A DNA stretch of 8,083 bases from an uncultured bacterium (GCA_946183755.1 CAMHCZ010000085.1:1-8083), one strand, 5' to 3'. Shown: positions 1 to 6,409, numbered from the stretch's first letter. Translations and numbers: made by a program. Notes: generated from the sequence alone by a model not told the origin.

Positions 1-53
1 GCCGACCCTCTGCTTGTAAGGCAGATGCTCTGAACCAGCTGAGCTAAACGCCC
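1..53 (-). tRNA. tRNA-Val (UAC), 3' end cut by the window edge
   Basis: On the minus strand the first 53 nt of a tRNA are visible: acceptor strand GGGCGTT, a four-pair D stem (GCTC/GAGC) with a GGTT-containing loop, an anticodon stem TCTGC/GCAGA around the loop CTTACAA, the variable loop GGGTC, and the beginning of the T stem. The anticodon is TAC (window positions 16-18 on the complement), which reads valine GUA/GUG codons. The T loop and 3' acceptor strand lie outside the window. The gene has its own promoter just upstream and lies 74 bp downstream of lptB on the same strand. Confidence 0.95.
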
Positions 54-69
54 TTACTTAAAAGTGATG

Positions 70-99
70 CAAAGATACGGCTTTCTTGCGTAAAAACAA
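70..99 (-). promoter_or_regulatory. Bacteroidota-type promoter of tRNA-Val
   Basis: The minus strand carries TATCTTTG at 77-70, an exact match to the Bacteroidota -7 consensus TAnnTTTG, and TTG at 99-97 exactly 19 bp upstream, as expected for the -33 element. The -7 box lies 16 bp before the first base of the tRNA, which leaves a short leader. This is the best promoter match on the minus strand of the window. Confidence 0.75.
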
Positions 100-127
100 G
101 TCCTTGCACGATTTTTTTCCAAAAATC

Positions 128-886
128 TTAAATCTTCACTCTTGTTTTCTTCTTCAGCACGAAGTCGCGGCCAAGGTAACGCTCCTTTACGATAGGGTTT
201 TCCGCCAGTTCGTCGGCAGTGCCCTGGAAGAGCACCTTGCCCTCGAAGAGCATGTAGGCGCGGTCGGTGATGGAGAGCGTCTCGTCCACGTTGTGGTCGG
301 TTATCAGGATGCCGATGTTCTGGTCCTTGAGCGTCCAGACGATGTCCTGGATGTCCTGCACAGCGATAGGGTCAACGCCGGCGAAAGGCTCGTCCAGCAT
401 TATGAACTTAGGCTCGATGGCGAGGCAGCGCGCAATCTCGGTTCTACGGCGCTCGCCTCCGGAGAGCTGGTCGCCGTTGCTCTTTCTCACCTTCTGCAGC
501 GAGAATTCCTCGATGAGCTGCTCGAGCTTCTCCTTCTGGTACTCCTTGGAGAAGTTGGTCATCTCCAGCACGCCCTTGATATTGTCCTCGACTGTGAGTT
601 TGCGGAAGACCGACGCTTCCTGCGCCAAGTATCCGATGCCCTTCTGCGCACGCTTATAGACAGGCAGCGAGGTTATGTCCTCGTCGTTGAGGAATACTTT
701 ACCCTCGTTCGGTATCACGAGTCCTACGGTCATGTAGAAAGTCGTAGTCTTGCCGGCTCCGTTAGGTCCGAGCAGTCCGACTATCTCGCCTTGTTTCACG
801 TTTATCGAGACTTTGTTGGCTACGGTTCTTCTGCCGTAACGCTTAACCAAATCCTCGGTTCTCAACACCATTCCTTCGTTTTCCAT
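128..886 (-). CDS. lptB: LptB, ATPase of the lipopolysaccharide export ABC transporter
   Basis: Cytoplasmic ATPase that, in the family, pairs with LptF/LptG to pull lipopolysaccharide out of the inner membrane and push it along the Lpt bridge to the outer membrane. The 252-residue length is usual for the family. Visible motifs are Walker A (GPNGAGKT, residues 40-47), Q-loop Gln89, the signature LSGGE (141-145), Walker B ending in Asp165-Glu166, and the switch His198. The stretch QEASVFRKLTVEDNI after the Q-loop is characteristic of LptB rather than of general ABC ATPases. Met1 is chosen as start, but Met6 is also possible; neither has a well-placed Shine-Dalgarno sequence. The gene begins 21 bp after mnmA and has no promoter-like box in that gap, so it is probably cotranscribed. 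The partner permease genes are not in the window. Confidence 0.95.
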   Translation of the reverse strand: MENEGMVLRTEDLVKRYGRRTVANKVSINVKQGEIVGLLGPNGAGKTTTFYMTVGLVIPNEGKVFLNDEDITSLPVYKRAQKGIGYLAQEASVFRKLTVEDNIKGVLEMTNFSKEYQKEKLEQLIEEFSLQKVRKSNGDQLSGGERRRTEIARCLAIEPKFIMLDEPFAGVDPIAVQDIQDIVWTLKDQNIGILITDHNVDETLSITDRAYMLFEGKVLFQGTADELAENPIVKERYLGRDFVLKKKTRVKI

Positions 887-907
887 AATGGTCTGTTTTT
901 CTTAAAA

Positions 908-1990
908 TCAATCTTCGGTAATTATCTCGCCGCCGCCGATGCAGATGCGCGCCTCAGGGTCATAGACCGTGGCGAACTGCCCTGCGGCTATGCCTTGCTG
1001 CTTGTGCTCGGCTCTTATTCTGTAAATGTCGCCTATCTTCTCCAGCGTTCCGTCGGTGAAGTCTGGCGTGTGTCTTATCTTGAACTTGCATGGCACTCGC
1101 TCGCCGTTCTCCACTCCGCTCAGTGTGTAGAATCCGGCTATGTTGTTGAATCCCCTGAGGTTCACCACGTTGCCGTACTGCGTCTCCGGGTCATAGCCCT
1201 GCGAGACGTATATGACATTCTCCTCCACATCCTTTTTCACCACGAACCAAGGTCCGCCGCCCAGTCCGAGCCCCTTGCGCTGCCCTATGGTGTGGAACCA
1301 GAACCCCTTGTGCTCGCCTATTATCTTGCCGGTCTCCAAGCACACGATTTTGCCCTTCTTCTCGCCGAGATACCTTTTTATAAAGTCGTTGTAATGAATC
1401 TTGCCGAGGAAGCATATTCCCTGACTGTCCTTTCTCGTGGCAGAAGGCAGGTGCGCCTCTGTGGCTATCTTTCTGACCTCGTCCTTCATCATGTGTCCGA
1501 TGGGGAACATCGAACGCGCGACCTGGCTGCCGGACATCTGCGAGAGGAAGTCGGTCTGGTCCTTGACGGGGTCGGGCGATGTGGAAAGGTAGATTCTGCC
1601 GTCAATCTCGGTGGTTGTGGCATAGTGTCCTGTCGCTATCTTGTCGAACTCGTGTCCCCACTTGCTGTCGAAGTAGCCGAACTTTATCATCTTGTTGCAC
1701 ATCATGTCGGGGTTGGGTGTCAGTCCCTGACGGACTTTCTCGATGGTGTACGCCACCACATTGTCCCAGTACTCCTCGTGCAGCGACACCATCTCGACCT
1801 TCAGCCCGTAGTGCTTGCCGAGCCATGTCACGATGGTCATGTCGTCCTCAGCCGGGCAGTCGATGTAGCCGTGCTCGTCCTCCATGCCTATCTTGATGTA
1901 GAACAATGTAGGTTCGTACCCCTGCTCTTTGAGCAAGTGCACTGCCACGGAGCTGTCCACTCCTCCCGATGCCAATACCGCTATGTCCAT
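908..1990 (-). CDS. mnmA: MnmA, tRNA-specific 2-thiouridylase
   Basis: Cytoplasmic enzyme that activates U34 of tRNA-Lys, -Glu and -Gln with ATP and replaces its 2-oxygen with sulfur from a persulfide relay. The 360 residues match the family length. The PP-loop SGGVDSS (8-14) binds ATP. The two catalytic cysteines are Cys98 in NPDMMCNKMIKF and Cys193 in KDSQGICFLGK. A third conserved-looking cysteine, Cys45, sits in DCPAEDD. The central HTIGQRKGLGLGGG block (233-246) and the C-terminal beta-barrel ending in GQFATVYDPEARICIGGGEI are typical. Bacteroides species can carry several MnmA paralogues, so this may not be the only copy. The gene follows queA after 57 bp, with its own -7 box in between, and precedes lptB. 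Confidence 0.96.
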   Translation of the reverse strand: MDIAVLASGGVDSSVAVHLLKEQGYEPTLFYIKIGMEDEHGYIDCPAEDDMTIVTWLGKHYGLKVEMVSLHEEYWDNVVAYTIEKVRQGLTPNPDMMCNKMIKFGYFDSKWGHEFDKIATGHYATTTEIDGRIYLSTSPDPVKDQTDFLSQMSGSQVARSMFPIGHMMKDEVRKIATEAHLPSATRKDSQGICFLGKIHYNDFIKRYLGEKKGKIVCLETGKIIGEHKGFWFHTIGQRKGLGLGGGPWFVVKKDVEENVIYVSQGYDPETQYGNVVNLRGFNNIAGFYTLSGVENGERVPCKFKIRHTPDFTDGTLEKIGDIYRIRAEHKQQGIAAGQFATVYDPEARICIGGGEIITED

Positions 1991-2021
1991 TTCTTTCCGT
2001 TGCCGCCCTTGTAGAGCGATG

Positions 2022-2029
2022 CAAATATA
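2022..2029 (-). promoter_or_regulatory. -7 element (TATATTTG) upstream of mnmA-lptB
   Basis: On the minus strand TATATTTG matches TAnnTTTG exactly and lies 31 bp upstream of the mnmA start codon, in the gap after queA. At 19 bp upstream the sequence is TTA (2051-2049, overlapping the queA stop) rather than TTG, so the -33 element is imperfect. The box suggests mnmA-lptB can be transcribed separately from queA, though readthrough is also possible because no terminator is visible in the 57-bp gap. Confidence 0.55.
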
Positions 2030-2047
2030 GTTATTATATCTTATGTC

Positions 2048-3253
2048 TTAAACCTCCAAGAGCGAGCTGTCGCCGTAGCTCAGGAATCGGAATCCGTGGC
2101 TGAGCGCATAGTCGTAAACCCTGCGCCAGTCGCCTTTCAGGTATGCCGATATGAGCAGCAGCAGTGTGCTTTTAGGCTGGTGGAAGTTGGTTATGAGCCT
2201 GCCCACGACCTTGAACTCGTAGCCCGGCGCTATGATTATCTGCGTTGATGTTATCAGCGTGTCCATGCCGTGGCGGTCGAGGTAGTCGATGATGCAGCCG
2301 AGAGCCTCGCCGGCGGTTATGTCCACGTCGTTGCCGTAGGGTGTCCACTGCCCCACTTTCAGGTCGTCAAGCGCGGCGTCGGGGTGCTGGCTTATGTATT
2401 TGCCTATGTAATAGAGGCTTTCGAGCGTGCGGACAGATGTCGTGCCTACTGCTACGATATGTCCGAGTTTTTTCTTAAGATGCTCTATCGTGCTCTTTCT
2501 CACCGAGATAACTTCGGAGTGCATAGTGTGGTCCTTGATGGTCTCGGACTTCACTGGCTTAAACGTTCCTGCGCCCACATGCAGCGTAAGTTCCTCCAGT
2601 TCAATGCCATTGCCTCGGCAGTCGCCCATCACCTTCTCGGTGAAGTGCAGTCCGGCAGTCGGCGCAGCCACCGAGCCTTTTATCTTGGAATAGACGGTCT
2701 GGTAGGTCGTCTTGTCGCTCTCCTCGGTGTGGCGGTGCAGGTACGGCGGTATAGGCAGTTCGCCGCACTGGTCAAGCACATCGGCGAAGGTCATGGTCTT
2801 GTCGTCCCAAATCAGCCTGATGATGGACGTCTCGCCGTTATTCTCAATGCGTTCGGCGTGCAGTCCCGGGTGCTGTGTGGAGTTCAGCAGCCCCTCCTTC
2901 CATTTGTTGGAGTTGCCCACAAGACATTTCCACTCGCACTCGCCCGTCGTCTGGAACGCCTGAGCGTAGTCGCGCGGATTGTGCGGCTCAAGGCAGAATA
3001 TCTCCACATGACCGCCAGTGGCCTTCTGAAAGAACAGTCTGGCTTGTATCACCCTTGTGTTGTTGAACACGAGGAGCGAGTCCTGCGGCAGTATCTCAGG
3101 CAGTTCGTAGAAGCGCCTTTCGGTTATGTCGCCCTTGTTGTAAACGAGCAGTTTGGAGTGGTCGCGCTCCTTGAGCGGGAATTTGGCGATGCGTTCGTCA
3201 GGCAGCGGATAGTCGTAATCCTCTATCCTTATATCTTGTGTGTCCTTAAGCAT
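2048..3253 (-). CDS. queA: QueA, S-adenosylmethionine:tRNA ribosyltransferase-isomerase
   Basis: Transfers and isomerises the ribosyl group of S-adenosylmethionine onto 7-aminomethyl-7-deazaguanine at position 34 of tRNA-Tyr, -His, -Asn and -Asp, giving epoxyqueuosine. Family hallmarks in order are LLVFNNTRVI (60-69), ARLF, LPIPPY (166-171), YQTVYSK followed by GSVAAPTAGLHF (193-204), TLHVGAGTF (223-231), DHTMHSE (241-247), VAVGTTSVRTLES (267-279), the TNFHQPKSTL block (355-364) and the closing FRFLSYGDSSLL (388-399). At 401 residues it is longer than E. coli QueA (about 356). The extra length sits mainly between residues 281 and 335, before the TQIIIAPGY strand. The start at 3253 puts the normal N-terminal DYDYPLP motif near residue 12. 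It has its own promoter region, shared divergently with the Smr gene, and is followed by mnmA. Confidence 0.97.
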   Translation of the reverse strand: MLKDTQDIRIEDYDYPLPDERIAKFPLKERDHSKLLVYNKGDITERRFYELPEILPQDSLLVFNNTRVIQARLFFQKATGGHVEIFCLEPHNPRDYAQAFQTTGECEWKCLVGNSNKWKEGLLNSTQHPGLHAERIENNGETSIIRLIWDDKTMTFADVLDQCGELPIPPYLHRHTEESDKTTYQTVYSKIKGSVAAPTAGLHFTEKVMGDCRGNGIELEELTLHVGAGTFKPVKSETIKDHTMHSEVISVRKSTIEHLKKKLGHIVAVGTTSVRTLESLYYIGKYISQHPDAALDDLKVGQWTPYGNDVDITAGEALGCIIDYLDRHGMDTLITSTQIIIAPGYEFKVVGRLITNFHQPKSTLLLLISAYLKGDWRRVYDYALSHGFRFLSYGDSSLLEV

Positions 3254-3261
3254 TTATGCGA

Positions 3262-3291
3262 TTGTAATTGAAGACAAAGTTAATAAATTTG
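3262..3291 (+). promoter_or_regulatory. Bacteroidota-type promoter of the DUF2027-Smr gene
   Basis: TTG at 3262-3264, a 19-bp spacer and TAAATTTG at 3284-3291 together match the Bacteroidota -33/-7 promoter pattern exactly. Transcription would start near 3300 and give a leader of roughly 45 nt before the start codon at 3347. No Shine-Dalgarno sequence precedes that start codon. Confidence 0.7.
3275..3282 (-). promoter_or_regulatory. -7 element (TAACTTTG) upstream of queA
   Basis: The minus strand reads TAACTTTG, an exact TAnnTTTG match, 21 bp upstream of the queA start. I see no TTG at the expected -33 distance. The box is the mirror image of, and one base away from, the -7 box of the divergent Smr gene. 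Confidence 0.5.
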
Positions 3292-3296
3292 CATGA

Positions 3297-3320
3297 GCGA
3301 TTGCCATCAGGGCGATTGCC
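3297..3320 (+). repeat. Direct repeat GCGATTGCC in the queA/Smr divergent region
   Basis: GCGATTGCC occurs at 3297-3305 and again at 3312-3320, 15 bp apart. The shorter form GCGATTG also occurs at 3258-3264, where it contains the -33 TTG of the Smr promoter. The copies flank the two -7 boxes and could be binding sites for a regulator, or could be chance. Confidence 0.35.
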
Positions 3321-3346
3321 GGGTTAAATATTAATATTCTTTTGTT

Positions 3347-4504
3347 ATGATAAAGATAGGAGACAAAGTCAGATTTCTAAACGCCGTAGGTGGCGGCAAA
3401 GTCGTAGGTTTTCAGGATAAGAACATAGTGCTGGTGGAGGAAGAGGACGGATTCGAGACTCCGGTGCTGGCCAACGAGATAGTCGTGGTGGAGGCTGGCG
3501 ACGACATGGCGAAGGCGATGAGCAAGGAGGAGAAGAAGAAAAGCGCCGGCACGACGACACAAAGCCTGCACGCCGCCATGAACCAGGGACTCGACGACGA
3601 GGACGAAGCCGAGATAAAGACATCAACCAACACAAGAAAGACTGACGACGAAGCCCCATACTTCACCGACGACCTCGACTCGGCCGACGGCGAGAAGATA
3701 AACATCTCGCTCGCCTTCATGCCCGTGAGCGAGGACAAGCTGCAGAACACCGACTTCGACCTCTACCTGATAAACGACGACAACTACTTCGTGTCGTTCT
3801 TCATCTCCACAAAGGACGACTCGTCGTTCGAGAACGAGGAGGAACGATGGACACTGAGAGAGCAAGGCACCGTAGAGCCGCACACCAGACTGCTGCTCAA
3901 CCGCATAACCAACGGACACGCCGGCGACTGGGAGCGCATCAACGTGCAAGCCATCGCATTCAAGGACAAGCGCTCGTTCGTGCAGAAGCCGGCATTCAAC
4001 GCCAGCCTGCACCTGTCGCCCACAAGGCTATACAAGCAGAACGCATTCACAGCCAACGACTACTTCGACCGCAACGCGCTGGTGCTCGCCGTGGTGAAGG
4101 ACGACAGGCAAGCCGCGCCGACAGCCATCAGCGCCGAGAGCATAGAGGAAGCCATCGTGACCAAGCCTGCGGAGAAAACCCCTGCGCTGAAGACCAGAAT
4201 CGAGAAGAAGGAAAAGAAAGACGACATCCTGGAGATAGACCTGCACATAGACAAGCTGCTGGACGACACCACCGGCATGCAGCCCAAGGACATACTCGAC
4301 TACCAAGTATCCAAGTTCCGCCAGACCATGGAGGCGCACAAGAAGGAGAAAGGCAAGCGAATCGTCTTCATACACGGCAAGGGCGAAGGCGTGCTGCGCA
4401 AGGAGCTATGGAAAAGGCTCACGCTCGAATACCCAAGCTGCGACAAACAGGACGCGTCGTTCCTGCGCTACGGTTTCGGAGCCACGATGGTGACGATCGG
4501 GTAA
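3347..4504 (+). CDS. DUF2027 domain protein with C-terminal Smr domain
   Basis: A 385-residue cytoplasmic protein with no signal peptide or membrane helix. The N-terminus (about 1-50: IGDKVRFLNAVGGGKVVGF) resembles a small beta-barrel and begins the DUF2027 region found in Bacteroidota Smr proteins. A charged, low-complexity stretch (about 52-115) follows, then a beta-rich region (116-252). A Lys/Glu-rich linker (about 265-294) leads to the Smr domain (297-385). This has the DLH motif (298-300) and HGKGEGVLR (343-351), which in Smr domains form the nucleic-acid-binding or nicking site, and the usual GFGATMVTIG ending. Smr domains occur in MutS2 and in RNA or DNA endonucleases. The substrate of the DUF2027 version is unknown to me, so no process is assigned. 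The gene stands alone between a divergent promoter and a strong terminator. Confidence 0.92.
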   Translation: MIKIGDKVRFLNAVGGGKVVGFQDKNIVLVEEEDGFETPVLANEIVVVEAGDDMAKAMSKEEKKKSAGTTTQSLHAAMNQGLDDEDEAEIKTSTNTRKTDDEAPYFTDDLDSADGEKINISLAFMPVSEDKLQNTDFDLYLINDDNYFVSFFISTKDDSSFENEEERWTLREQGTVEPHTRLLLNRITNGHAGDWERINVQAIAFKDKRSFVQKPAFNASLHLSPTRLYKQNAFTANDYFDRNALVLAVVKDDRQAAPTAISAESIEEAIVTKPAEKTPALKTRIEKKEKKDDILEIDLHIDKLLDDTTGMQPKDILDYQVSKFRQTMEAHKKEKGKRIVFIHGKGEGVLRKELWKRLTLEYPSCDKQDASFLRYGFGATMVTIG

Positions 4505-4529
4505 GGAAAAAGAACATGTTTTCAAACAT

Positions 4530-4568
4530 AAAACGCAACACTCGCAAATGTTGCGTTTTTTCTTTTTT
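4530..4568 (+). terminator. Rho-independent terminator of the DUF2027-Smr gene
   Basis: An 11-bp perfect stem, arms 4530-4540 (AAAACGCAACA) and 4549-4559 (TGTTGCGTTTT), encloses an 8-nt loop and runs into a T-rich tract broken by one C (to 4568). It begins 25 bp after the Smr stop codon and separates that gene from the cupin gene. Confidence 0.9.
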
Positions 4569-4583
4569 ATAAATAACTTGTCC

Positions 4584-4611
4584 GCATTGATAACTATCAA
4601 AAAATCAATGC
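4584..4611 (+). repeat. Inverted repeat upstream of the cupin gene
   Basis: GCATTGAT (4584-4591) and ATCAATGC (4604-4611) are a perfect 8-bp inverted repeat around a 12-bp spacer. Nested within it, TTGATA-AC-TATCAA (4587-4600) is a second dyad. The repeat lies 25 bp before the cupin start codon. It could be an operator or an alternative leader hairpin. It is not followed by a T tract, so it is not a terminator. Confidence 0.6.
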
Positions 4612-4625
4612 ATAACCACTATAAA

Positions 4626-4630
4626 AAGGA
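4626..4630 (+). promoter_or_regulatory. Shine-Dalgarno sequence of the cupin gene
   Basis: AAGGA lies 6 nt before the ATG at 4637. It is the clearest ribosome-binding site in the window, where most starts lack one, and it fixes the start of the cupin lipoprotein. Confidence 0.7.
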
Positions 4631-4636
4631 CAATTT

Positions 4637-5110
4637 ATGAAAAAGACGAGACTTTGGATACTCGCAGCCATCATCACTTTGGGCTGCATCAGCGTATTGC
4701 CGGCGTGCAACGACGCCAATGCCGACAACGACAGCGACAAACTGCCGCAAGTGAAAAGCACCGAACTGATACGCACATCGCAAAGCTGGGACGGTGTGGA
4801 CCTGCCCGACTACCCCGATGGCCGTCCGGAGCTCGTGACGGTGAAGTATGAGTTCCCTGCCGGACAGAAATTGGGATGGCACCACCACCCTTCTATGAAC
4901 TTCGGCATACTCGTGCAGGGCGAACTGACCATCATCGACCAGGAGGGCAACGAGAAGGTCGTGCATGAGGGCGAAGCCGTAGTGGAGATGGTGGGAACGG
5001 TGCACCACGGCGAGAACCGCGGCAACAAAACGGTCATACTCTACATGTTCTACCTCTCGCAGAAGGATGTGCCTCTGGCTGTACAGCACCCCGACATTCC
5101 ATTAGACTGA
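4637..5110 (+). CDS. Small cupin-domain lipoprotein
   Basis: A 157-residue exported protein. It starts with MKKTR, a hydrophobic segment (6-21) and the lipobox LPAC, so lipidation at Cys24 is expected. The next ten residues are rich in Asp and Asn, in line with outer-membrane sorting in Bacteroidota, although the topology is an inference. The rest is one cupin fold. Motif 1 is GWHHHPSMNFGILVQG (80-95), with His82 and His84 as likely metal ligands. Motif 2 is GEAVVEMVGTVHHGEN (112-127), with His123 as the third His ligand. The usual Glu of motif 1 is replaced by Asn88, and the usual Pro of motif 2 by Met118. Cupins of this size include enzymes, metal carriers and sugar binders, and nothing here decides between them. 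It stands after a terminator and 69 bp before the symporter gene. Confidence 0.88.
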   Translation: MKKTRLWILAAIITLGCISVLPACNDANADNDSDKLPQVKSTELIRTSQSWDGVDLPDYPDGRPELVTVKYEFPAGQKLGWHHHPSMNFGILVQGELTIIDQEGNEKVVHEGEAVVEMVGTVHHGENRGNKTVILYMFYLSQKDVPLAVQHPDIPLD

Positions 5111-5155
5111 CGAAGAAAAGGAGCGACACTCACTTATAAATTCTTCAAATTGCTC

Positions 5156-5163
5156 TAATTTTG
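5156..5163 (+). promoter_or_regulatory. -7 element (TAATTTTG) upstream of the symporter operon
   Basis: TAATTTTG matches TAnnTTTG exactly, 16 bp before the symporter ATG. At 19 bp upstream the sequence is TTA rather than TTG. The predicted leader is only about 10 nt. The box suggests the right-hand operon starts here and is not simply an extension of the cupin transcript. Confidence 0.5.
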
Positions 5164-5179
5164 TAAAAAACAAAGTGAA

Positions 5180-6409
5180 ATGAAGAAGCTGAAACTATCT
5201 CTGACCACGCAGATAAGCATTGCTCTTGTGCTGGCGGTCATTGTCGGAATCCTGCTGCAAGACTATCCGCAAGTAGCGAATGACTACATCAAGCCGTTGG
5301 GCGTCATATTCCTCAACCTGCTGAAGTTCATCGTGGCGCCGCTGGTACTGCTGTCCATCATGTCCGGCATCCTGTCGATGAACGACATGAGCAAGCTGGG
5401 GAAACTGGGTGTGCGCTCCGTTTTCTATTTCACCCTCACCACAATCATAGCCGTCACGATGGGACTGGTGATATCCACCTTTGCCAAAGAGTGGATACCT
5501 GCCGTCAGCATCAACACGGACGGCAGCGCCGCGAGCAATGAGAATTTCACCGCGCCAACGTTCATGGACCAGTTTGTCAACATGTTCCCCAACAACATCC
5601 TGACGCCGTTCAGCAGCATGGCTATGATTCAGATTATCTTCATCGCAGTGGTGTTCGGCGTGGCGATAGTGCATATCGGCGAGGACGGAGAGCCGATAAG
5701 GAAACTCACCTTCAGCCTCAACGACATCGTGAGCAAGGTGCTGTCGTACATCATTTCATTAGCGCCATTCGGCATATTCTGCATGCTCACTCCGGTCGTC
5801 GTCAACAACGGTCCGAGCGTGCTGGGCACTTATGCCGGACTCGTCGCGCTGGCGTACTTCTGCTTCATCGTCCACGTATTATGCGTCTATTCGCCTATGG
5901 TCCGATTCCTCGGCGGAATGTCGCCCATAAGGTTTTTCAAGGAAATGAAGCCAGCCATTCTGTTCGCGTTCTCGAGCGACTCGTCGGTGGCGACATTGCC
6001 CTACACTATGGAATGCACACGCAAGTTGGGCGTTAAGAAAGAAGTCGGCAGTTTCGTGCTTCCGCTTGGAGCCACTATCAACATGGACGGCACCGCCATT
6101 TACCAATGCGTGGTGGCGGTATTCATGGCGCACTGCTGCGGCGTGGAGCTCGGCGCCAGCCAGTACATAGCCATCGCCATAGCCGCCACAATCGTGTCGA
6201 TAGGCACGCCAGCCGTGTCGGGCAGTTCTCTGGCATTGATGCCGATGGTCCTGACTTCGGCTAACATCCCTGTGGAATGTGTGGCTGTGGCAGCCGGCAT
6301 CGACCGTATCGTTGACATGGGACGTACCGTGATGTCCATCACCGGCGACGCCTCATGCGCCATCGTGATGCAGAAAATGGCAAACGAAGAATCCAACACT
6401 CAGGCATAA
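5180..6409 (+). CDS. Dicarboxylate/amino acid:cation symporter (DAACS, SLC1-like)
   Basis: A 409-residue inner-membrane protein of the glutamate-transporter fold: eight membrane helices plus two re-entrant hairpins, with substrate moved together with Na+ or H+. Hairpin 1 carries SSDSSVATLP (265-274), TM7 carries NMDGT (301-305, the cation-binding motif), hairpin 2 carries GTPAVSGSS (342-350), and TM8 carries DMGRTVMSITGD (379-390). Aligned by these motifs to GltPh, the substrate-binding Asp394, Arg397 and Asp405 are kept as Asp379, Arg382 and Asp390. Asn401 is Ser386, and the hairpin-1 Arg276 is Asp267. The kept Arg and Asp favour an acidic amino acid, but the changes leave the substrate open. 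It is the first gene of a tight run; the next gene starts 2 bp after its stop codon. Confidence 0.93.
   Translation: MKKLKLSLTTQISIALVLAVIVGILLQDYPQVANDYIKPLGVIFLNLLKFIVAPLVLLSIMSGILSMNDMSKLGKLGVRSVFYFTLTTIIAVTMGLVISTFAKEWIPAVSINTDGSAASNENFTAPTFMDQFVNMFPNNILTPFSSMAMIQIIFIAVVFGVAIVHIGEDGEPIRKLTFSLNDIVSKVLSYIISLAPFGIFCMLTPVVVNNGPSVLGTYAGLVALAYFCFIVHVLCVYSPMVRFLGGMSPIRFFKEMKPAILFAFSSDSSVATLPYTMECTRKLGVKKEVGSFVLPLGATINMDGTAIYQCVVAVFMAHCCGVELGASQYIAIAIAATIVSIGTPAVSGSSLALMPMVLTSANIPVECVAVAAGIDRIVDMGRTVMSITGDASCAIVMQKMANEESNTQA

Noticed and set aside
104..127. Possible terminator after lptB (GATTTTTGG/AAAAAAATC on the minus strand)
   Set aside because: The stem is almost entirely A-T and is not followed by a T tract, so it is unlikely to stop transcription.
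86..2014. A 642-codon open frame on the plus strand running antisense to lptB and mnmA
   Set aside because: It lies opposite two clear housekeeping genes, has no recognisable domain, and its residues are what the complement of GC-rich third-position codons yields.
2270..3271. A 333-codon open frame on the plus strand opposite queA
   Set aside because: It is the complement of a well-supported QueA gene and shows no motif of its own.
3847..4572. A 241-codon frame overlapping the end of the DUF2027-Smr gene
   Set aside because: It is Arg/His/Gln-rich as expected for a shifted reading of the Smr gene, and it runs through the terminator.
4685..4687. Cys17 of the cupin lipoprotein as the lipidation site
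   Set aside because: The residues before it (TLG) fit the lipobox poorly, while LPAC at Cys24 fits well and leaves a proper hydrophobic segment.
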